A stretch of 64,000 nt of DNA from Onchocerca volvulus (Eukaryota > Nematoda > Chromadorea > Rhabditida > Onchocercidae), in contig HG738137.1 in NCBI GenBank assembly GCA_000499405.2, forward strand, positions 24,680,317-24,744,316. Direction: 5' to 3'. The notes under the pieces are model-generated. The model saw nothing but the letters and a program-made list of their open reading frames with translations, made no database searches and was not told where the DNA came from. Below, in pieces: positions 49,466 through 60,255 of this stretch. How positions within the stretch are numbered: position 1 is the first letter of the stretch; the number at the start of each line of letters is the position of its first letter. Made by a program: the position numbers and the translations under genes.

Positions 49466-49590
49466 TTATTATTGCATCGAAATTAAGAATTCTATGCGCA
49501 TTTGCTAATTGCAGTAAAAATATCCGTCATAATTATCCAATTTCTGAAGAAAAATAGTTGAGTGAGATAATATAGGATTTTTCAAAGCAC
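49466..49590 (+). repeat. second copy of the 44.59-44.70 kb segment
   Basis: TTATTATTGCATCGAAATTA, through TCTATGCGCATTTGCTAATT to GTTGAGTGAGATAATATAGG, matches 44588-44700 almost perfectly. The inverted version is at 51480-51595. Confidence 0.88.
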
Positions 49591-49690
49591 CATTGTGACG
49601 CTTTGAAAAATTCTACATTATCTCTTTGGTACTGGAAGCGCTTCGAATAGTATTGGTGGTGGCATTGAAACTTCTATTCGAAGCGCTTCC
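49566..49690. repeat. two adjacent hairpin modules
   Basis: Module 1 has arms GATAATATAGGATTTTTCAA and TTGAAAAATTCTACATTATC. Module 2 has perfect 17-bp arms GGAAGCGCTTCGAATAG and CTATTCGAAGCGCTTCC around a 23-nt loop containing TTGGTGGTGGC. They lie exactly at the junction with cul-3 intron 10 sequence. Together they resemble a small foldback or MITE-like element. Confidence 0.8.
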
Positions 49691-50500
49691 AAAATGAAAT
49701 CAATTGGAACTTTGGAATTATGATTGTCGGGAAGTATAGAAGGAAAAATAGATTAATATTTGGTGTATTGTATTAATATGTAGTTTTAAGCAATATCTTT
49801 AAATCATACTTTTATTTCGCATTCATTTTTTTTTTTTTTTTTTAGGCAGAATGTGGTTGCAAATTCACTCAAAGTTAAAAGGAAAGATATTGCATTATCA
49901 AATAATCTTATGGAAAATTTTCGCGATTATGAAAAGAACGGAAATTATGTAAGTTTTTCCTTTCATAATAGCATAATTTTATTGAATCATAATTCAGATT
50001 GTTAAATCCTGTGCTTCGCCATGCCGATGTTAAAGCTGTCTTCTGTGTAGAGGAACTAAGCCAGCAGGTAATATATGTATGTAAATTGATTGTTTGATAT
50101 TTTCATTTTCCAGAATTACATAAAGCTTTTTTTAGCAAGAAATAGAAATGAATTTATGCAGTCATAATTCTTTTCATTGATAAAACTCTTCTATTATGAG
50201 GTGGAATACGAATGACTTTTATTTTCATTATTAGTTAGTTACTATTTCTTTTTTCCTCTTTTTCACGTGCAGGACTGAATCTATTGTATTTTTGAATGGA
50301 AATATGTCTTTTGAATTTTTATTTTTCGGTAAATTATTACCAGGAAACAGATATCGCTAGACCATCAGTAGCCTCGTATAGTAAAGAGAAATGCAAAATT
50401 TCGGTTGTTTGAACACTTATCAGATTTGCTCAAGTTTAATAATAAAGCCAAAATCACCTTCGAGGTAAATATTATCTTATAAATATAGCTTGCAATTCTA
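49691..50500 (+). pseudogene. cul-3 fragment B (exons 11-13, plus strand)
   Basis: In the same order and strand as the parent gene: intron 10, exon 11 copy (49846-49948), intron 11, only the last ~60 bp of exon 12 (50004-50067), intron 12, exon 13 copy (50344-50464) and the start of intron 13. Deletions and frame changes are present in all exons. It is more diverged from cul-3 than a working copy would be, and differs from fragments A and C in what it retains. It sits between them in opposite orientation. Confidence 0.88.
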
Positions 50501-50579
50501 TAAAAATTATTTGCTTCTGCAATACTTAAATATAATAGCGGGACATTTTTACGATTTTATATGAATCTTTTAAATTTGA

Positions 50580-51497
50580 AAATCAAGGCATGAACTATTC
50601 AAGTTCAAATATTTAAATGTCACTTCAAACATTTCGCTAACTTTTTTTTGACATGCTTTATGCCCTAATATTATGAATATAGCTCATAATTCTATAAAAA
50701 TTATTTGCTTCTGCAATGCTTAAACATGTTATTCTGGAACATAGAAAATATCAAACTATCACTTTGCACACATATATTACCTGCTGGCTTGGTTCCTCTA
50801 CATAGAAGACAGCTTTAAAATTGGCATAACCAAGCACCGGATTTAATGAGATCTCGCGACCATTTATGTCTGCCAAGGTAGAATGACTTCAAACTTTTAA
50901 AAGCCTGTGTTGCCACTAGCAGAAGTGCAAAATGTGGAACAGCTTTTGTCGGCCAAAATCCATTTGTCAAATCCTTTGAATCGTATATGTGAGAATTGAA
51001 AGGTTCAGTTATGATTCAATAAAATTATGCTATTATCAGAGCAAAAACTTACATACTTTCCGTTTTTTCCTTATAATCGCAAAAAATCTCCCATCAAAGT
51101 ATTTGATAATTCAATATCTTTGAACATTTCTTCTAATTTTGATGTGAATTGGCGACCAAATTCCGTCCGGAAAAAAAAGTTTGGCAAAAAATTAGAGCGA
51201 TTTTATATTTCTGAAAATAAAAGTATGTTTCCGGTAAAAAAAATAAATGATTTAAAGATATTGTTTAAAAACTACATATTAATGCAATACATCAAATATT
51301 AATCTATTTTTCCTTCTATACTTCCCGACAATCATAATTCCAAAGTTTCAATTGATCTCATTTTGGAAGCGCTTAAGAATATAATTTTCAGTGCCACCAC
51401 CAATACTATACGGAGCGCTTCCAGTGCCAATGAGATAATATAGAATTTTTCAAAGCGTCACAATGGTGCTTTGAAAAATCCTATATTATCTCATTCA
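50580..51497 (-). pseudogene. cul-3 fragment C (inverted, near-identical to A)
   Basis: The same mosaic as fragment A: plus-oriented intron 13 piece, then minus-oriented intron 12, exon 12 copy (50781-50983), exon 11 copy (51050-51168), intron 10 and hairpin modules (51369-51495). It differs from A by only a few single-base changes and short homopolymer length differences over ~918 bp. It shares A's frame-breaking lesions, so the lesions predate the A/C duplication. Confidence 0.88.
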
Positions 51498-52158
51498 ATT
51501 AGTTTTCCTCAGAAATTAGTTAATTTTGACGGATATTTTTACTGCAATTAGCAAATGCGCATAGAATTCCTAATTTCGATGCAATAATAAAGTTAAAAGC
51601 TATTTCATAACAATATAGTTGAATGTATTTATTAAAGTACTGCCTTATAAAACTAGAACCCATTGCGATCCTTCAAAAAATTTCATTTCATGAAACGATG
51701 CTTTAATATACGCTTGTAGGATTTGTCCGTTACGTCAATATTCATTGTTTCCTGTAATTTGCTTCACGTCGCATTGGAGCATTTCGTTTGATTTTTTCTC
51801 CAACTTGACGTATTTACAAAATTTATTACATTTTCAAGAAATGTTACTAACGGGAGCGAAATATTACCTTATATGTTTTTTTTGTAGTATTATTCGATAT
51901 GGTGAGAAGGTAAAAATGAAGACATTACTTGAACTTTCGGAATATTCTTTATTTCTTTACCGATTATACACATTTGTCCGGTTTTTTTTTTTTATCTATC
52001 TGAAAAAGAAAGAAAAACGACGAAAAATATACTTAATTTTCGACTTTTTCAATGCCAAATATTTTCTCTTTTATTGATCATAAATCATCGTCTTTTCTAT
52101 TTTCTTATTTTTTGTGTCATATTTGCTCTTTTTGATTTCTTATAACTGGCAAGTTGCG

Positions 52159-52419
52159 CTAATTATATATTTTCCTTTTTACTTGTTTAAATGCAAAATA
52201 TATGCGAAAAATTTTGATTGCCTCAACGATTATTCCATAATAATTATTCCGATTATAGAAATTAAGCGTTCTATCGTTGCTGCATATACTACTACATCCA
52301 ATATCTCTTATATGATTTTTTTTCAATACAAAATTAATTTTATGCAACAATTTGATATAATTTTTCTCATATTGATAAATATAATTGCTATTGTCTTTTT
52401 TTTGATAAGTATTTACCAT
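52159..52419 (-). other. open frame paralogous to 45133-45378
   Basis: 86 codons. It shares NDRTLNFYNRNNY, EAIKIFRI and FAFKQV with the X1 copy, with a one-codon length difference. There is no recognised domain, no signal peptide and no evident splice partners. Coding status is doubtful. Confidence 0.22.
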
Positions 52420-52534
52420 TGAATTTTGAATTTATCATAAATGAAAATTTTTTGTTGAAGTTTTTGAATTCTCATGCAATGTGGAAAATTTTTGAAATTG
52501 TTCATCTACTGAAATTAACGGATTAATGGATTTC

Positions 52535-53318
52535 TTTAATTTTATGCAAAGAAGATGATTTTATTGAGAATTCTTGTTTTCATCGTTTCCATCAAATGAA
52601 AAAAAAAGAAATTGTGTCCAAACATTAAAATGAAGAGAAGTCTAAATAATATTAAATCATAATTTTATATTAAAATTTGTATTAAATCACCTTGTCATTC
52701 AATAGCTCTGATTTCCTTATTGTCGCGCAAAGAATTTGGCCGAAAGTTTTGAATTCCATTACAGGATGTAATTCTGAGGAATTTGAATAATTCGCGATTT
52801 CACTGCAAGATAATAAAACTTCAATTAAAGTTTCGAAGAAGTTGCAGTTTTTCTCTTTCATTCTTATGCTTTTTTTCCGAATAAAAATAAAAAGATGACA
52901 TATATGAGTATTTTTTGAATAGAAGCAATCAGCTGGAAATATTTGAATTGCTGATGAGAAAATTAAGCAGACATTCTGAATCTACACCTTATCTTGCTGT
53001 ACATTAATTAAAAATTGGTTGATATTTCATTAAGTGTTTTTAATTTTTGAATTTAATTTCTTTTTGATGACATTTCATTTTTATTTGCGATTAAGGGTAG
53101 ACATATCCTTTGCAGCTAAATTTTTTTATCCAACAGTGACAGCGTTAATTGCTAGCCTGGAATAATATCGTAATGACGCAAATTACGTAAATTATCATAA
53201 ATCATATGCATATATCTTTTTTATGAAAAGAAAAAATGATGGATTTATCGCCTTAGTAAAATTATTTGAAATGGCTGGGAAACCAATAGTGTGGAATCGC
53301 TAAAAAACTTCAATAATA
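52535..53318. other. segment present in X2 but absent from X1
   Basis: About 790 bp interrupts the X1/X2 alignment: X1 runs continuously from ATCAATGGATTGATATA to the ACAATTATAGCGA region, whereas X2 has extra DNA at that point. I see no terminal repeats, target-site duplication or coding region in it. It is either an insertion in X2 or a deletion in X1. Confidence 0.6.
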
Positions 53319-53339
53319 GTAATATATAGTACAATTTTA

Positions 53340-53620
53340 GCGAAGTATTAATAATAAAAAATAATAATAATAAAATGAATAAATAAATGGTAATAAACGA
53401 TAAATAATAATAACAGTAATAATAAAAGCGATATTTATAAAAGAGTATTGATAACAGCATTAATAAAAAGAATAGAAATAATAATCTTGGTAATTATAAT
53501 AGTAACACTAATTGTAGTAGCAGTAATAACAATAGTAATAATAATAGTAAGACTAGTTGTAGTAGTAATAGTAATATTAATAGCTACAACAATTGTAATA
53601 ATAATGATGATAATGGTGTA
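53340..53620. repeat. (ATA/GTA)n tract in X2
   Basis: Imperfect AATAATAATAGTAATA and GTAGTAGTAATAGTA runs, homologous to 45528-45732 but differently expanded. It produces long Ile/Val/Thr-rich open frames on both strands that are not genes. Confidence 0.75.
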
Positions 53621-54295
53621 CAATTTCTACTTTGCATGATATTTCCAATATTATAATTTGTTCATGCTTTAATAATACTTGAGATAGTGGAAAATAATAC
53701 GGTGATAAAATGCAATAAAATAAGAATTTCTTAATTTTTAAAATTAAAAAGTGATAAGATGATAAGTCATAGTTTTTTTATATTTATTTATCCAAGATTA
53801 ATATGCACAATAGATAGTTTCGATAATTATTTCTTTTATCATACCTAATTTCTATCACACTATCATTTAAAAATGTTGCAATAAGTTTGAAAAAAGAATA
53901 TAATGGAAAAAAAGAAAAATAAAACAAAAGATTAATCAATAATTGTTATCAGATAATTGGCATGAATTTTTATGCATTCTATTTAATTAACTGTCGCCAA
54001 GGATACCTCTAGCAGATAATTTAATGACAAATCTTTGATTTCCATTTATGGCATTAATCTTTGGACAGAAATAATTAACATACCGTTAATTGTTTTTTTG
54101 AAAGATATATCTCAAACTAGTTTTCCTCATTTTATTTTAATTAACTTTCTTCTAAATTTTATTCATTCATTTTATTTTCCTAATTTCCGTTCAAATTAAT
54201 TTCCGGTTATCTAATTATTTTAATTGGAATTTCAATTATATCCATTTAAGTCATTATTCTATTTTTATTTTAATATTTTCTTTCATATTATTTGC

Positions 54296-57200
54296 TTCAA
54301 AATATTTTTTTATTTTTTTTTTAAATAAAATTTGAAAATATTCTTATTGGTTATCAAAAAAGAAAGAAAAAATTGAAGTGTTTATTTTTCATCATTTTTT
54401 TTTTTCGCATATCTTATTTTTTGTTCCAAATTTTTGTTTGTTGGGTACTTGTGATTCTTGGACATAAAAGAAAAAAAAAATTTTTCCCAAATAATTCATA
54501 AAATTTTTTCTTATTAGCACTCGTTCTTCTGAAGTTTATTCTTAATTTATTATTTCTCACATATTTACAAGTTTTTGTCTTTTTCTTTTTTTTTCGAAAG
54601 CTTGGAATTCTTTTTAATATTGTTTTTGCTTTTTGTTCTTTTCTTTTAGCAAGGAAATGGCATTTAAAAAAATATTTAAGAATTTGCTTATTTTTGTTGG
54701 AAACAAACAAAAATAAGTGAAATGAAAAGAAAGAAATGAAGGCATTAAAAAAATTTTTGCTAAAAATGTTTTGAAATTGATTGAGACTAACTGTTTTAAA
54801 TATTTACTGATCTTTGAAAATTATTCATTATGACGATTTCAAAAACTAAAATTGATGAAAACTTATAAAAATAAATTATTAATTGCTTATTTCATTCGTT
54901 TAATTTTTCTTTCTCCTTCTTCTGTTGCAATATTTTATTTTTTAAACTTCTTAATGCTCATTTGAAGTATATAATAGGTGCTAATTAAAATTTGTATGCG
55001 AATTAATTTCATATCAGATGGTTTTCATGTTCGAATATTCTTTAAAAAAAATTTTTATAGAATTTCAATTTAATTCTGAAAATTTTCAAATATTAGTGAA
55101 AAATTGATAGATTAATTGTTTTCATATCAATGTTTTTTAATTTTCGGTTATTTCTTTACGAAAAAAATATTGCGAAATTTTTATTTGATTTTGTGATTTT
55201 TGCAAGATGAAATAAGAAATATTTGAATATTCGAAAAATGCGAAAAAATTAAATCTTTAATCACTAATATATTTGTGGATGCTTTAATCATTAAAATATT
55301 TCAATTCTATGAAATTATTCAATTATGAAATTACTCAGCCAACATTCATTGTTTTCATGCATCAAAAACAATCGAAATATATTTCTAATTACTATTTTAA
55401 TTACTTATTTCTCTTATTTCAATTAGCATGATCAAAAATTGCTAGTAAGTTTAGTATTTTTCTCCTCAATCGAATCTTTTTTTTCATTTCTATGTAATAT
55501 TTTAATTAAATCATATGCAAAATTTCTGATTATTCAACAAAATTATTGCTTACATATTTTTAAAAAAATTTAATTATTTCAAATTACTCGCTTACAGAGA
55601 AAATTTCATTTCAAAATATTGAAGCTTATTTAAAAACCATTCATGTAAAAATTCTTTTTCGTTTTTTGAATTTCTAGTTATATATAATGCATAATGTATA
55701 AATGAAAGATTAATTAAGTTGAAATTTTAATTTTTTTTTTTTTTTTTTTAAATAAAGGCTAAAAATATGACAGAAAAAGGAGAACAAACGAGGATTTAAA
55801 AATAGTTTAAGATAATTTAAAGTCTTGAATTGCTGTCATAATTGCACTTTTACGTTGAATTGATGACACAACACTAAATGACATTCCCAGTACTATTCGT
55901 TTAAATCATATTTAAGTGTTTACATTTTCAAGACAAGCATAAAAGAATAGATAAGAAATCGGAGAGATCGAAGATCAAATCGAGCATGAGAAAAAAATAA
56001 TGTTACTGGAAAAAGAATGGGTAAATAAATGATTGCAAATTAATCAAATTGACGAATTATTTATATAATTTTATTTTCTTATTTACGATTTATCAATATT
56101 GTCTACATATGTAAAAATGCGCAAATATATCTATCTCTATATTTTTTTTTCGTTTTGAATAAATAAATTAAATATGTTAAATATATAAATGAATAGAAAC
56201 CTATTTATTTATTTATTTAATGTAATTAATTGATTTATTTAATTTTTATATTTATTTATTCATTTACTTGTTATGTTTATTTGTGTGCTACTCATACATA
56301 TTTACTTATCTGTTTCTTTATTTAATCAATATTTCAATGTAATTGATCGCATATATTGTCTAGCAAATTAGACGACATTCCCAAAATATGCTAATCGAAA
56401 AAACGACCGCAAATTTTTGCTGTTGTTTTTCTATCTTGTATTTTTGTTAGATTTTGCAAAAATTATAATTTCTTTGGAATTTTCTATTATAATTTCAGGA
56501 AAATTGAAATATTTGACTGAGATGAAACAAATTGTAAAAAAAAAAAGTTCAATCTTTTATATGACATGTGTAATGAAATATTAATAATCAAATTGAATAA
56601 ATTTATTATATATATATATATATATATAATATGATAAATCCAGTAAAATAGAGTATCAATAACATATATACTTAATTATAACAACATTATATATACAAAA
56701 ATAAATGAATTAGATATATTGAATGAATAAATCTTAATTTTTGCTGATTCAATACATTTAATTTATTTATTGGTTTATTTGCTATTTATATACATTAACT
56801 TATCTGTTATGCATTTATTTTTGTCAGTATTATTTATACTGAAAAATGGACTTTTCCAGAAATCATTCAATTAAACGCTGCTAATTATTTCGTTCATAAA
56901 AGAAAAAGCAAGAACAAAATTTGCTAAACAATTAGAAAAAGTTAATTAAAAAACATGCTTTATAAGTTGCATTTCTTCCAGATGCGTTATTCACAGGGTA
57001 ATGGAAAATATTTATTTATTTGTCGCCAAAATTTTCGTTTCTTCAAAAAATTGAAAAAATTAACTGAAACATGCCGCAAAATATATAAAAAATTTTTAAA
57101 GTATTGACAATTTCGGTTGTTTTTTGGAAAAAAAAAGGAAAAAATTATTGAACAATAAATTGGACAAGATTGTTTTCAATTTATTTACTATTATCTGTTG

Positions 57201-59266
57201 CGTTATTCGTTTCTTTTTTTTCTTTTTTTGAAATTTTGACTCATCCAATTAAGTATAATTTCGTTTCTTTTTTTTAATGGTTCTGATAATTATTGCTCCA
57301 ATTTCACTTTTTTTTTAGTAACTTATAATTATTATAATATTAAGTTGGCCTGAAAATTTTTTCAAATGCTACGTTTAGAATAACGAAACTTTTATATGGA
57401 AAGTTGATTGAAATAAATTGTTTTCGTGAAGTAAGACGGAAGATTGAAAGTTAAAAGTTTCTTATTTATTAAACTCTTCTGAAAATATCACGTGAAATGA
57501 TAAAAAACATTAAAGATTAGATTGCTGTTATTAAAAACTGCATCGATGATTGATTGATATAATGATTTATATTTGTACTAAAAATTTTTTAATTTCAACT
57601 CGATAATCATGAATTAATTTTTTGAATTTAAATTTGTCATTACAGCAAATTAACAAGATAATTTTTCGATTTTTACTATTTAATTAAGCAGAAGCGAACA
57701 TTTGCAATGTGATTTATAGTGAAATTCATTAAAGAAATATTACTACTATTTATTTTCTCAATAAAAAATGATTTGCGTTGGAAAAGTACAAAAATTGAAC
57801 GCAAAATTATAAATTAACAAATCAATTGAGCTTAAACAAAATTTTTCTATTAGTTATTGACAATTTGAAAAACTAACGAAAACTATTCAAAATGATTAGT
57901 AGTAAAATTTCATTTTCTATTCTAAATTTTCAAATCATAATTCTCTATCAGTTAAACATAAATAAATATTTTTATCAGTCAATAAATGTTTAATAGAAAT
58001 TGTTTAAATATTTATATGCGAAATTTAATTTTTTATTTAAAAAAAAAAAATGTATTACAGTACTTCGTTTAAAACTATGGCAAAATGCTATAACAAAATT
58101 TTAGCTTAATAAATTGAGTTCAAATTATTATTATTATTTATTCATTATTGCACACTTGTCATATTTGGTTATGCACTTAAACAGAAAATCAGTCATAGCC
58201 ATCTAAAGTTATTTAATTATGCAAATATCAAATTTTTCTGGGAACATTAATCTCAAATAATAGTTCATTTAGATAATACTTTTAAAAAATTTAAAAAAAA
58301 GATCTTTTAAACATTCTTTATTTCCTATTTTCCATTTCAACTCATTTTTAGATCCAAATTTCGATTGTTCTAATTACTAATCTACAATTTTAACAAAATT
58401 TTGTTTAATTTATACTTAAAAATAATATTTGGCTTAATTAATATGGAGTTAAAATTAAATGCCTGATTTCTATTTTCTATAATTATCGTTTGCGAATTTA
58501 CAAAATTTTCATTAATTTATATGAAATTTATTTTGAAAAAAGTTATGCATCAAAAAGTACACTAAAAGACTGGTATAAGAAATTGGAAACTAAAACTTTC
58601 ATAATTTGATAAACAATTTTAAGCTAAATGTTTCAATTTGAAAAAATATATATAAAAGCAATAAATATTTAAAATAAAGTGAATTTTTTTTTGAAAGATA
58701 AAACAAACAGTAATACTTGAATTATTTTTCTGGAAAGAAAGAAAAAACTAAAAATATTTAAATTATGAAGAAGAAAAATTACCCGTAATTGACCTTCTCA
58801 TCCTTCTGGCAAAATAATCGGCATTCAATATTAAATTACTTACTTTCGGCATTATTTGTAACATTAAACTTAATAAATGTATTTTTTCGTTATATTTTCA
58901 TATTCAATCAATAATAACAAATTTCAACATTATCAGCAAAATTTGCATTTTTATGGAATTTTTTTAAATATTTAATGCTTTTTTTTGCGTATTAAAAATT
59001 CTTCGATTTATAATTTTTTCTTCTTTTTTTTTTCATTTCATCTCAAACTTATTGTTTTTTGAACTTTTGAAAAACATGAAATTCCGGTTCAGAACGAAAA
59101 TTTATGATTTACTCAACTTTGATGATTGCCTATTTATTTTCTTCATAAAATAAACGTTTGACAAGTGTTGCTCACATGGACTGAATTTTTCTCTTTTTTT
59201 CTTGTCCCTCTCCGCTTTTTGTTATTTCATTAATTTTTTAAAGGAATAAGCGAAAAATTGATTGAT
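54296..59266. other. gene-poor AT-rich region
   Basis: About 5 kb of A/T-rich DNA with homopolymer runs and a (TA)n microsatellite near 56610-56630. The minus-strand open frame at 54414-54710 is Lys/Arg/Phe-rich low complexity. No exon-like stretch with splice signals is visible. Confidence 0.55.
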
Positions 59267-59359
59267 ATGCTCAAATTTAAAATTACAAATGATGATAATT
59301 ATTGGCCAAATTGTATTTTTGACTTGCAAATGTATGATACTTATGGTTCCTGCTATCAG
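59267..59359 (+). CDS. candidate N-terminal exon, 31 codons
   Basis: ATG-initiated stretch MLKFKITNDDNYWPNCIFDL followed by QMYDTYGSCYQ, ending at a good donor (CAG|GTAGGG) in phase 0. It is less AT-rich than its flanks and contains two Cys. It lies 0.9 kb upstream of the GPCR exon and could encode its extracellular N-terminus. However, the next plausible acceptor (TTTCAG at 60235) leads into a TAA just before the receptor ATG, so I cannot join the two in frame. It could belong to another small gene. Confidence 0.3.
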
Positions 59360-60255
59360 GTAGGGAAATAATTGTTTATTTTATTTACTTATCTTTTCAT
59401 GATTGTTTATTTTATTTATTTACCATTTCATAGTCCCATCCTCTTTAACTTCTCAATTCACTTGTAAATCTAACTTATTTTCATTTTTTTTCTCTCTTTT
59501 ATTTACTATTAGTATAATTTGCTTGATTTACAGCTAACTTTCCTTCTGTTTCCTAATCATAGCTAAGATTTTTTAAATAATATAATTAAGTAGAGCAAAT
59601 ATTAAAATGAAATAATCATTTTTCAAGCAAACTGATTTACTTTTGAATTTTATACTTGTCACATTTAATTAAAATTACATAATAGATTAGATTTAAAGGC
59701 ATTTCTGAAAAATTATTTTTTCAATCCAAACATTTTTATCTTGGAAATATGTTTATAAGAAATTTCTACTTTTTAGAAATTTTAACCTTTCAAATACTTT
59801 TAAATAGAAGATAGAAGATTTAGATAGAAGAAAATGTTGTAAAAATAAATGATTTAAAATGAAATTTTTTTAAATTAGATTTGAAATAGTATGATATTAA
59901 AATTGCTTCATATTATTAAAAGAAGTTTTAATGTTCGCAAGTGGCACATTAGTGATTGTCAACAACTGAAGTCGATAATGAATATAACAAAGAATAATAC
60001 AATCCTTTTGGAAACGATGAAATAAGATTTGCAAAACAATTACAACTTCACCTAAAATTTAGTATTCTATTTCTTCCAAATTTAATATTTCAAACAATAT
60101 AGCATTAAAAAATTTTTTAATCTAAAACTCTTTCTTATTCTCGTTATCTTTTATTTAAGATTTTATTTTAAAATTAGAAAATTTCCAGCAAATATTTCAA
60201 ATTTAAAATTTTCAGTTTTCTTTTATTTCAGAAAAAATTGTCGAAATTTTCATAA

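Larger units (their letters stand above)
51480..54295. repeat. flank copy X2 of the duplicated block
   Basis: 51480-51705 is an inverted copy of 44470-44710, and 51715-54295 is a direct copy of about 44735-46435. Divergence is moderate. X2 carries an extra ~790 bp (about 52535-53318) that X1 lacks. Its minus-strand open frame (52159-52419) parallels 45133-45378. Confidence 0.8.

Noticed and set aside
48512..51497. Working second cul-3 gene
   Set aside because: Only exons 11-13 are represented, with frame-breaking deletions and introns retained. The single intact gene is at 37.1-44.1 kb.
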